DNA of 10,682 nt from DATAVK01 sp036267755. GTDB lineage: Bacteria > Actinomycetota > Actinomycetes > JAFAQI01. Shown one piece after another: positions 1-6,596 of the stretch (positions are counted from its first letter, which is position 1; the number at the start of each line of letters is the position of its first letter). The position numbers and the translations under genes are program-made. The notes below the pieces were generated by a model that worked only from the letters and a program-made list of their open reading frames with translations, had not been told where the DNA came from and ran no database searches. The DNA lies in assembly GCA_036267755.1 (NCBI GenBank), contig DATAVK010000113.1, positions 1 to 10,682 of the forward strand, written 5' to 3'.

Positions 1-98
1 ACAAGCGCAAGGCCCGCAACGAGGAACCGTCGCTCTTCGAACCCGTCTCGGATGAGGAGATGGCGGCGATGGATGACGACGAGCTCACCATCCCGTGA
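1..98 (+). CDS. tatC: C-terminal tail of probable Sec-independent translocase subunit TatC (partial)
   Basis: This is the last 31 codons of a gene that enters from the left edge, in frame from base 3 and ending at TGA 96-98. The peptide begins with basic residues (KRKARNEE) and then becomes very acidic (SDEEMAAMDDDELTIP), which suits a cytoplasmic tail after a last membrane helix. No conserved TatC domain lies inside the window. The name therefore rests on context: actinobacteria commonly carry tatA-tatC just upstream of helY, and TatC proteins there often end in a charged tail. TatC is the membrane receptor for twin-arginine signal peptides. The stop codon overlaps the GTG start of the next gene (GTGA), so the two are probably translationally coupled. 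The identity is an inference; the presence of a coding tail is well supported by frame and junction. Confidence 0.65.
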   Translation, partial: KRKARNEEPSLFEPVSDEEMAAMDDDELTIP

Positions 99-994
99 CC
101 CACACCTCCGGGCCGGACGTCAGCCTGCTGGTGAACCCGACGGCCGGCAAGGGCCGCGCCGCGACCCTCGTCGCCGACGTCGCCGCGCGGCTGCGTGAGG
201 GCGGTCTCAACGTCTCCATCCTGATCGGTCGGGACGCGGCGGACGCTCTCGGACTGGTCCGGCGCTCGGTCGTCGACGGCACCGACGCGGTCGTCGCGCT
301 GGGCGGCGACGGCATGGTCAACCTGGCCTTGAACGCAGTGGCCGGTACGTCGACCCCACTCGGCATCGTCCCGGCCGGCACGGGCAACGACCTGGCGGCC
401 TCGCTGCGGCTGCCGGTGAAGGACCCGGTCGCCGCGACCGGCGTCATCGTCGACCGACTCCGCAACGACGGCGCCTGGAAGATGGACGCCGGGCGGGTGG
501 GCGACGCGTGGTTCGGCTGTGTCCTCAGCGCCGGCTTCGACTCCCGGGTCACCGACCGGGCCAATCGGATGACCTGGCCGCGCGGTCGAATGCGCTACAA
601 CCTCGCGATCCTCGCCGAGCTGCGGGTGTTCAAGCCGCTGCCGTTCCGGATCGTGCTCGACGACGGCGAGCCGTGGGAGACCGAGGCGATGCTCGTTGCC
701 GTCGGCAACGCCCGGTCCTACGGCGCCGGCATGCAGGTCTGCCCGGACGCGCTGCTCGATGACGGGCTGCTCGACGTGACGGTGCTCGGACCGGTCGGCA
801 AGGGCGAGTTCATCAAGACTTTCCCGAAGGTCTACAAGGGCACCCACATCCACCATCCCGCCGTGACGACGCGCCGGGTCCGCACCGTCACGCTCGAGTC
901 CCAGGGCGTCACGGCGTACGCCGATGGGGAGTTCCTGTCCGACCTGCCGGTCACGGCCGAATGCGTGCCGGGAGCGGTGCGGATCCTGGCCTGA
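95..994 (+). CDS. Diacylglycerol kinase family lipid kinase (DagK/YegS-like)
   Basis: A 299-residue protein of normal length for the DAGK-catalytic / LCB5 lipid kinase family, which phosphorylates diacylglycerol or related lipids with ATP at the inner face of the membrane. Visible motifs are the N-terminal NPTAGKG (14-20), the nucleotide-binding GGDGM (70-74, where many family members have GGDGT), PAGTGND (93-99), the GNARSYGAGM segment near 205-214, and the C-terminal ADGE (276-279) that contributes acidic catalytic residues. No transmembrane segment is evident. The GTG start overlaps the preceding stop by 4 bp, and there is no other in-frame start that fits better. helY follows 30 bp downstream on the same strand, so this is probably one operon. 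The exact lipid substrate cannot be read from sequence: diacylglycerol, a sphingoid base or a polyprenyl-type lipid are all possible. Confidence 0.9.
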   Translation: MTHTSGPDVSLLVNPTAGKGRAATLVADVAARLREGGLNVSILIGRDAADALGLVRRSVVDGTDAVVALGGDGMVNLALNAVAGTSTPLGIVPAGTGNDLAASLRLPVKDPVAATGVIVDRLRNDGAWKMDAGRVGDAWFGCVLSAGFDSRVTDRANRMTWPRGRMRYNLAILAELRVFKPLPFRIVLDDGEPWETEAMLVAVGNARSYGAGMQVCPDALLDDGLLDVTVLGPVGKGEFIKTFPKVYKGTHIHHPAVTTRRVRTVTLESQGVTAYADGEFLSDLPVTAECVPGAVRILA

Positions 995-1024
995 GCGGCC
1001 TCGCGCCGCGGGTAGCCTCGATGT

Positions 1025-3748
1025 GTGGCCACCCCCGCGGAGCGCTACGCCGCGGAGCGCCGTCGTACCTCACATCCGTCGCTGGCTGAGTTCGCCGCCG
1101 CGGCCGACTTCACCCTGGACAACTTCCAGGTCCTCGCCTGCGAGGCGCTCGAGGCGGGGCACGGCGTCCTCGTCGCCGCACCTACCGGTGCTGGCAAGAC
1201 GCTGGTCGGGGAGTTCGCGGTGCACCTGGCCCTGGAACGCGGTGGCAAGTGCTTCTACACCACACCGATCAAGGCGCTGTCGAACCAGAAGTTCCACGAC
1301 CTGCAGCAGCGGTACGGCGCTGACCGGGTGGGCCTGCTGACGGGCGACAACGCGGTCAACGGCAACGCCGACGTCGTCGTCATGACGACCGAGGTGCTGC
1401 GCAACATGCTCTATGCCTCCTCGCCGGCGCTGCGCGGTCTCACCCATGTGGTGATGGACGAGGTGCACTATCTCGCCGACCGGTTCCGTGGCGCAGTCTG
1501 GGAAGAGGTCATCCTCCACCTGCCGTCGGACGTCACCCTTATCTCGCTATCGGCGACGGTCAGCAACGCCGAGGAGTTCGGCGAGTGGCTGCAGACCGTC
1601 CGCGGCGACACCACCGTGATCGTCGAGGAGCACCGCCCGATCCCGCTCTGGCAGTCCGTCCTGGTCGGCCACCGGCTCGAGGACCTGTTCATCGATGAGG
1701 CGCAGCAGGAGGTGAACCCGCACCTGTCCCGGCTCGCCGCCGAGGAGTCGCGGTTCGCCCGCAGCCACGACGCCCGCCGGCCACGCCAAGGTCGCGGTCC
1801 CCGGCGGCCGGCCAGCCGGATCGACGTACCGCGGCGGCCCGAGGTCGTCGAGCGGATCGATGCTTCCGGCCTGCTTCCCGCGATCGTGTTCGTGTTCAGC
1901 CGGGCCGGCTGCGAGGCCGGGGTGCGGCAGTGTCTGCAGGCCGGCCTTCGGCTGGTCGAGCCCGGCGAGCGGGAGCAGATCCGGGCGGTTGTCGAGCGGC
2001 GCATCGCGGGCTTCCCGCCCGAGGACCTCGCGGTGCTCGGGTACCCGGAGTTCCTCGACGGCCTGCAGCGCGGCATTGCCTCACATCACGCCGGGATGCT
2101 GCCGGTGTTCAAGGAGATCGTCGAGGAGTTGTTCACCGCCGGGCTGTGCCGGGTCGTGTTCGCCACCGAGACGCTGGCCCTCGGCATCAACATGCCGGCC
2201 CGCAGCGTCGTGCTCGAGTCCCTCGTGAAGTGGAACGGCGAGGCGCACGTCGACCTCACACCAGGGGAGTACACCCAGCTGACCGGTCGCGCAGGCCGAC
2301 GTGGGATCGACGTCGAGGGGCATGGCATCGTGCTGTGGACGCCGGGCTTCGACCCGCGCCACGTCGCCGGCCTCGCCTCGACCCGGACCTACCCGCTGCG
2401 CTCGAGCTTCCGGCCGTCGTACAACATGGCCGTCAACCTGGTCCAGGTGCTGGGCCGGGCGGCGTCCCGGGAGCTGCTGGAGTCGTCGTTCGCGCAGTTC
2501 CAGGCCGACCGGGCCGTGGTCGGGCTGGCCCGCCAGGTCCGCCGCAACCACGAGGCGCTCGCGGGCTACACCGACGCGATGACCTGCCATCTCGGGGACT
2601 TCGTCGAGTACGCCGGACTGCGCCGCAGCCTGTCCGAACGGGAGTCGCGGCTGGCGCGGGAGTCGTCGGCGAGCCGTCGCGCCGCCGCCGCAGCCTCGCT
2701 GGAGCAGCTGAAGATCGGGGACGTGATCCGGGTCCCGTCCGGCCGACGGGCGGGCCTCGCGGTCGTTGTCGACCCGCGCGGCAACGGCGGACACGACGGC
2801 GACGTCCGGCCGGTCATCGTGACCGCGGACCGGCAGATCAAGCGGCTGGCGGCCGCCGAGCTCACCGCCCCCATTGCGGCGCTCGCCCGGGTGCGGCTGC
2901 CTCGCGCGTTCAACGCCCGGTCGCCGCAGTCACGCCGTGATCTGGTCTCGAACCTGCGCAACCTGCGGCTCGACGAGCGGGCGGGGCAGCCTGCTCGCGG
3001 CCGGTCGGCAGCCTCGGACGACACCGAGATCGCGCGGCTGCGCGCCGAGATCCGGCAGCACCCGTGTCACGGCTGCGCCGAACGGGAAGACCACGCCCGC
3101 TGGGCGGAGCGCTACAACCGGCTGCAGCGCGACACCGACGCGCTCGAGCAGCGGATGAGTGGCCGCACCGGCACCCTCGGCCGGATGTTCGACCGGGTCT
3201 GCAACGTGCTGAGCGACCTTGGGTACCTCGACGGTGACCGGGTGACCGACGCTGGCCGCTCGCTGGCGCGGCTGTACTCCGACGCCGACCTGCTCGTCGC
3301 CGAGTCGGTGCGCGACGGCGACTGGGACTCGCTCACCGCCCCCGAGCTCGCGTCCGTGGTCTCCGCGCTGGTCTACGAGGCGCGCCGTGACGACGACCCG
3401 GCGCCGCGGCTGCCGTCGGGCCGGGTGCGGGAAGCCCTCACCGAGCTGAGCCACCGCCGCGACCGGCTGCACGCCGAGGAGGCGGCTGCCGGTCTCGACC
3501 TGCTCCGGGAGACCGACCCGGGCTTCGCGTGGGCGTCCTGGCGTTGGGCAAGCGGGCACCCGCTCGACGCGGTGCTGCGCGACGGCACGATGGCGCCGGG
3601 CGACTTCGTGCGGTGGGTGAAGCAGCTCATCGACCTGCTCGACCAGATCGCCGTCGCGGCGCCCGACGCATCGCCGGTCCGGGCGACCGCCAGGAAGGCG
3701 GTCGACGCGTTGCGGCGCGGGGTCGTCGCCTACTCGGTCGTCGCCTGA
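1025..3748 (+). CDS. helY: Ski2/Mtr4-like DEAD/DEAH-box helicase HelY
   Basis: A 907-residue superfamily 2 helicase, the length expected for actinobacterial HelY. Motifs in order: Walker A APTGAGKT (52-59), Ia TPIKALSNQK (80-89), Ib TTEVLRNML (121-129), Walker B DEVH (145-148), motif III SAT (176-178), the motif IV strand IVFVFSRAGCE (287-297), the Ski2-type SHHAGMLP (353-360), ATETLALGINMP (380-391) and motif VI QLTGRAGRRG (418-427). A basic, proline- and arginine-rich linker lies near 245-275. The C-terminal part has a CHGC pair (681-684) in the HPCHGCAERE context and a DSHCT-type helical domain from about 715 to the end. The family unwinds RNA or RNA/DNA duplexes; the substrate of HelY itself is not established from the sequence. 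The GTG start lacks a good Shine-Dalgarno sequence. Its last 19 bp overlap the 3' end of the opposing exonuclease gene. Confidence 0.95.
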   Translation: MATPAERYAAERRRTSHPSLAEFAAAADFTLDNFQVLACEALEAGHGVLVAAPTGAGKTLVGEFAVHLALERGGKCFYTTPIKALSNQKFHDLQQRYGADRVGLLTGDNAVNGNADVVVMTTEVLRNMLYASSPALRGLTHVVMDEVHYLADRFRGAVWEEVILHLPSDVTLISLSATVSNAEEFGEWLQTVRGDTTVIVEEHRPIPLWQSVLVGHRLEDLFIDEAQQEVNPHLSRLAAEESRFARSHDARRPRQGRGPRRPASRIDVPRRPEVVERIDASGLLPAIVFVFSRAGCEAGVRQCLQAGLRLVEPGEREQIRAVVERRIAGFPPEDLAVLGYPEFLDGLQRGIASHHAGMLPVFKEIVEELFTAGLCRVVFATETLALGINMPARSVVLESLVKWNGEAHVDLTPGEYTQLTGRAGRRGIDVEGHGIVLWTPGFDPRHVAGLASTRTYPLRSSFRPSYNMAVNLVQVLGRAASRELLESSFAQFQADRAVVGLARQVRRNHEALAGYTDAMTCHLGDFVEYAGLRRSLSERESRLARESSASRRAAAAASLEQLKIGDVIRVPSGRRAGLAVVVDPRGNGGHDGDVRPVIVTADRQIKRLAAAELTAPIAALARVRLPRAFNARSPQSRRDLVSNLRNLRLDERAGQPARGRSAASDDTEIARLRAEIRQHPCHGCAEREDHARWAERYNRLQRDTDALEQRMSGRTGTLGRMFDRVCNVLSDLGYLDGDRVTDAGRSLARLYSDADLLVAESVRDGDWDSLTAPELASVVSALVYEARRDDDPAPRLPSGRVREALTELSHRRDRLHAEEAAAGLDLLRETDPGFAWASWRWASGHPLDAVLRDGTMAPGDFVRWVKQLIDLLDQIAVAAPDASPVRATARKAVDALRRGVVAYSVVA

Positions 3749-4656
3749 GCCAGCGCGGCCAGCAGCCGGTTGAGCGGTGAATCCAGCCCCCACCGTTGCG
3801 ACAGCTCGACCAGGGTGTCCGGCTCCTTCGGCTTCGCCGGGATCCGGTCGTCGACGTCGGGCAGCGTGACATCGAGCACCACCTGCACGACGCCTCGCGC
3901 GCGTTCCAGGTAGTCGCGGGCGGCCAGCACCTTGCGACGCGAGCCGGCCGGGAAGCCGGCGTCGTCGTCCCCGGCGGCTGCGGCGACCACGTCCGAGACG
4001 CTGCCGAACCTCGTGATCAGCGCGGCGGCGGACTTGTCGCCCACGCCGGGTACGCCGGGCAACCCGTCGGAGGGATCGCCGCGAAGCGTGGCGAACTCGG
4101 CGTACCCCCGTCCGGGGATCCCGTACTTCTTCGTCACCCAGGCCTCGTCGACGCTGTCCAGGTTGCGCAGTCCCCGGGCCGTATAGAGCACGCGGACCGG
4201 CACGTCGTCGCGCACCAGCTGGAACAGGTCGCGGTCACCGGTGACGATGTCGACCGGGCAGCCTGCGGTTGCGGCGAGGGTGCCGATGACGTCGTCGGCC
4301 TCGAAGCCCGCGACGCCGACCTGGGCGAGCCCGACCGCGTCGAGCACGGCCTCGATGATCGGCACCTGGACGTTGAGGGCGTCGGGCGATTGGTCGCCGC
4401 CCTCGGGCCCGACCCGATGTTCCTTGTAGGCCGGGATAGCGGCGACCCGCCAGGCCGGTCGCCAGTCGGCGTCCATAGCCGCGACGAGCCGGGTCGGTGC
4501 CGTGGTCGAGATCAACCGGGCGATGGCGTCGATGAGGCCCCGCACGGCGTTCACCGGGGTACCGTCCGGAGCCGTCACCGATTCCGGAACGCCGAAGAAC
4601 GACCGGAAGTACAGCGACGGCGTGTCGAGGGCCAGCAGCTTCTCCGTAGTCGCCAC
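3730..4656 (-). CDS. Stand-alone 5'-3' exonuclease (FEN/PIN-like, PolI N-terminal domain homologue)
   Basis: A 308-residue nuclease matching the 5'-3' exonuclease domain of DNA polymerase I but without a polymerase domain. Metal-ligand acids are present in the expected order: D11 in LALDTPSLYFR, D62 and D64 in AAMDADWRP, the AYKEHR arch-base motif (76-81), EADDVIGT (119-126), TGDRD (139-143), and GDPSDGLPGVPGVGDKSA (193-210), which combines two further acids with the helix-hairpin-helix that grips the DNA. Family members remove RNA primers and flaps during Okazaki fragment processing and repair. It starts at GTG 4656-4654; there is no strong Shine-Dalgarno sequence. It converges on helY with overlapping 3' ends, and its start faces the palindromic repeat array. 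A comparable arrangement (helY near a convergent 5'-3' exonuclease gene) is known in Mycobacterium tuberculosis. Confidence 0.93.
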   Translation of the reverse strand: MATTEKLLALDTPSLYFRSFFGVPESVTAPDGTPVNAVRGLIDAIARLISTTAPTRLVAAMDADWRPAWRVAAIPAYKEHRVGPEGGDQSPDALNVQVPIIEAVLDAVGLAQVGVAGFEADDVIGTLAATAGCPVDIVTGDRDLFQLVRDDVPVRVLYTARGLRNLDSVDEAWVTKKYGIPGRGYAEFATLRGDPSDGLPGVPGVGDKSAAALITRFGSVSDVVAAAAGDDDAGFPAGSRRKVLAARDYLERARGVVQVVLDVTLPDVDDRIPAKPKEPDTLVELSQRWGLDSPLNRLLAALAQATTE

Positions 4657-4678
4657 GCGGCGAGCATGCCACGACCCC

Positions 4679-4765
4679 GCAACACCAATGGGCCATGCGT
4701 GTGGCTATAGCAACACCAATGGGCCATGCGTGTGGCTATAGCAACACCAATGGCCCATGCGTGTG
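4679..4765. repeat. Tandem palindromic repeat array, three copies, 31-bp period
   Basis: Three copies of a 25-bp core sit at 4679-4703, 4710-4734 and 4741-4765, separated by two identical 6-bp spacers GCTATA (4704-4709, 4735-4740). Copies 1 and 2 are identical. Copy 3 differs only at the central base of its dyad, ATGGGCCAT becoming ATGGCCCAT, which is the exact reverse complement. Each core is itself an imperfect dyad, ACAC..ATGG / CCAT..GTGT, and each spacer junction forms the palindrome GCTATAGC. Copies 2 and 3 together make a 40-bp near-perfect palindrome (4719-4758, 17 of 20 base pairs), extendable to 4713-4764. The array fills most of the 129-bp gap between the divergent exonuclease and enoyl-CoA isomerase genes. 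A 31-bp unit does not keep a reading frame, so it is not coding. It could be an operator array or a dispersed REP-like element; neither role is proven. Confidence 0.9.
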
Positions 4766-4773
4766 CAGGGTGC

Positions 4774-4777
4774 GAGG
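4774..4777 (+). promoter_or_regulatory. Ribosome binding site for the enoyl-CoA isomerase gene
   Basis: GAGG lies 8 nt before ATG 4786 but only 2 nt before the alternative GTG at 4780, and it is downstream of the in-frame ATG at 4726. Spacing therefore favours ATG 4786 as the start and keeps the repeat array outside the coding region. Confidence 0.6.
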
Positions 4778-4785
4778 CTGTGGCC

Positions 4786-5463
4786 ATGCCTGCTCTTGAC
4801 CGCGACGGCGATGTCGCCATCCTCAACCTCGGCGACGACGAGAACCGCTTCGGCATCGACCGACTCGCTGCGATCAACGACCTACTCGACCAGCTCGCAA
4901 GCCTGCCGCCGCCGGTCGCCCTTGTCACGACCGCCGCCGGGAAGATCTTCTCCAACGGGCTGGACCTCGACTGGCTTGGCGAGCACCCCGATCAGATGAC
5001 CGACTACCTCCGCTCGGTGCAGGCGCTGCTCGTCAGGGTGCTCACCCTCCCGATGCCCACGGTCGCCGCGATTCAAGGTCACGCGTTCGCTGCGGGGGCC
5101 ATGCTGGCCTTCGCCCACGACTGGCGAGTGATGCGGGCTGACCGGGGGTTCCTGTGCCTGCCCGAGGTCGACCTCGGGATGCCCTTCACGATCGGGATGG
5201 ACAGTCTGATCCGGGCGAAGCTCTCGCCGGACACCGGGTTGGAGGCGATGACGACCGGCCGACGGTACGGCGGTGTCGATGCGGCCGCCGCTGGGGCCGT
5301 GACCCGCGCGGTCGACGCCGACAGCGTCGTCGCCACGGCGATCGAGCTCGTCGGGCCACTCGCGGTCAAGGCGGGGCCCGCACTGGGCACGATCAAGGGT
5401 CGGATGTTCGCCGCCCAGGTCGAGGCCCTGACCGGGCCGCTCGGGCTCACCCCCGGCGACTAA
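4786..5463 (+). CDS. Enoyl-CoA hydratase/isomerase family protein, delta3-delta2-enoyl-CoA isomerase-like
   Basis: A 225-residue crotonase-fold protein, slightly shorter than typical hydratases and close to the compact delta(3),delta(2)-enoyl-CoA isomerases. Supporting motifs are the N-terminal LGDDENRFG (15-23), FSNGLDLDWL (55-64) where the CoA pocket and first oxyanion-hole residue lie, GHAFAAGAMLAFAHDWRVM (98-116) with the second oxyanion-hole glycine, and LPEVDLGMPF (125-134), where E127 is in the position of the catalytic glutamate of the isomerases. The family shifts double bonds of unsaturated acyl-CoAs so that they can enter beta-oxidation. An upstream in-frame ATG at 4726 would start inside the repeat array; I prefer ATG 4786 because of the GAGG spacing and because homology begins there. 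It leads a run with the M24 peptidase (10 bp gap) and an acyl-CoA dehydrogenase. Isomerase rather than hydratase activity is an inference. Confidence 0.88.
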   Translation: MPALDRDGDVAILNLGDDENRFGIDRLAAINDLLDQLASLPPPVALVTTAAGKIFSNGLDLDWLGEHPDQMTDYLRSVQALLVRVLTLPMPTVAAIQGHAFAAGAMLAFAHDWRVMRADRGFLCLPEVDLGMPFTIGMDSLIRAKLSPDTGLEAMTTGRRYGGVDAAAAGAVTRAVDADSVVATAIELVGPLAVKAGPALGTIKGRMFAAQVEALTGPLGLTPGD

Positions 5464-5473
5464 CCTGCGGGAC

Positions 5474-6595
5474 ATGGCTTCCTCGCTCACCGATCGACTC
5501 TCGGCAGCGGCGAAGGCAGCCGGCGACGCCGGTGTCGACGCCCTGCTCATCACGCCCGGCGCGGACCTGCGCTACCTCGTGGGCTACCACGCGCTGCCCC
5601 TGGAGCGCCTCACCTGCCTGCTCGTCCCAGCAACCGGTGAGCCGGTGCTGATCGTGCCGCTGCTCGAGCAGCCTGCCGCCGAGGCCAGCGGCGCCGCCGA
5701 CCAGGTGAGGGTGGTCACCCACGGGGAGACCGACAACGCCTACGCGCTCGCCGTCGGGCTGCTCCGCGACGCCTTAGGTGGGCAGCCGACCGCTATAGGG
5801 GTCGCCGACCGGATGTGGGCCGAGCAGGTGCTGACCTTCCGCGACACCCTGCCGGGCACCCGGATCACGACCGCTGGCAGCGTCCTGCGTCCACTTCGGC
5901 TACGCAAGGATCCCGACGAGATCGAGGGCCTACGACGGGCCGGCCAGGCGATCGACCGGGTTCACGCTCGGATGGGGGAGTGGCTGCGGCCGGGACGCAC
6001 CGAGCGAGCCGTCGGCCGCGACATCGCGGAGGCGATCGTCGCGGAGGGTCACGCGTCGGTGAACTTCACGATCGTGGCGTCCGGGCCCAACGGCGCCAGC
6101 CCTCACCACGACCTGTCCGACCGCGTGATCGAGGCGGGTGAGCCGGTCGTCGTCGACATCGGCGGCACTATGCCGGACGGCTACTGCTCCGACTGCACCC
6201 GCACCTACCTGGCCGCCGGCACACCACCGGCAGAGTTTTCGGCGTACTTCTCCGTGCTGCACGATGCGCAGGTGGCCTCGTGCCAGAGCGTCCGTCCCGG
6301 AGTCGCTGCGGAGAGCGTCGACGCCGCAGCGCGGGACATCATCACCCAGGCCGGGTACGGCGAGTTCTTCATGCACCGGACCGGGCACGGGATCGGGCTC
6401 GAGGAACACGAGGAACCGTGGATCGTGGCGGGCAACGAGACGCTCCTGGCTCCTGGAATGGCCTTCTCGATCGAGCCGGGCATCTACCGGCGCGGGCACC
6501 ACGGCGCGCGGATCGAGGACATCGTCACAGTCACCGACAACGGCGTCGAGCGCCTCGACACGATCACTCGCCGGCTCGTGGTGCTGGACGCCTGA
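5474..6595 (+). CDS. M24 family metallopeptidase (Xaa-Pro aminopeptidase/dipeptidase-like)
   Basis: A 373-residue protein with a creatinase/prolidase N-terminal domain (about 8-135; ALLITPGADLRYLVGYHA is typical) and a C-terminal pita-bread M24 domain (about 150-365). All five dinuclear-metal ligands are visible: D228 in VVVDIGG, D240 in YCSDCTRTY, H305 in RTGHGIGLEEHEE, E334 in FSIEPGIY and E348 in ARIEDIV. H211/H212 in SPHHDLSD occupy the substrate-binding histidine region. Such enzymes cleave peptides next to proline in the cytoplasm; no signal peptide is seen. The start is the ATG 10 bp after the preceding stop, without an obvious Shine-Dalgarno sequence, so translation may be coupled. 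The acyl-CoA dehydrogenase starts 1 bp after its stop. Whether it acts on Xaa-Pro dipeptides or longer peptides cannot be decided here. Confidence 0.93.
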   Translation: MASSLTDRLSAAAKAAGDAGVDALLITPGADLRYLVGYHALPLERLTCLLVPATGEPVLIVPLLEQPAAEASGAADQVRVVTHGETDNAYALAVGLLRDALGGQPTAIGVADRMWAEQVLTFRDTLPGTRITTAGSVLRPLRLRKDPDEIEGLRRAGQAIDRVHARMGEWLRPGRTERAVGRDIAEAIVAEGHASVNFTIVASGPNGASPHHDLSDRVIEAGEPVVVDIGGTMPDGYCSDCTRTYLAAGTPPAEFSAYFSVLHDAQVASCQSVRPGVAAESVDAAARDIITQAGYGEFFMHRTGHGIGLEEHEEPWIVAGNETLLAPGMAFSIEPGIYRRGHHGARIEDIVTVTDNGVERLDTITRRLVVLDA

Positions 6596-6596
6596 G

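Noticed and set aside
2081..2794. A 237-codon minus-strand open frame inside helY
   Set aside because: It covers motifs V and VI of the helicase on the other strand and resembles no known domain.
2930..3793. A 287-codon minus-strand open frame over the end of helY
   Set aside because: It lies antisense to the conserved C-terminal domain of helY, and its composition is rich in Arg, Pro, Val and Gly as expected from a shadow frame.
3796..4710. A 304-codon open frame on the plus strand antisense to the exonuclease gene
   Set aside because: The opposite strand encodes a nuclease with every catalytic motif. This frame has no recognisable domain and ends in the repeat array; long shadow frames are common in G+C-rich DNA.
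4679..4765. A CRISPR array or coding repeat as the explanation of the 31-bp repeats
   Set aside because: The spacers are identical 6-mers rather than unique sequences of 25-40 bp, no cas gene is nearby, and a 31-bp unit breaks the reading frame.
4726..4785. N-terminal extension of the enoyl-CoA isomerase from ATG 4726
   Set aside because: It would translate part of the palindromic array, lacks a ribosome site, and adds residues outside the family's normal start; GAGG at 4774 fits ATG 4786.
6138..6596. Upstream part of the open frame of the acyl-CoA dehydrogenase
   Set aside because: It overlaps the M24 catalytic domain in another frame and has no dehydrogenase homology; GTG 6597 gives the standard length.
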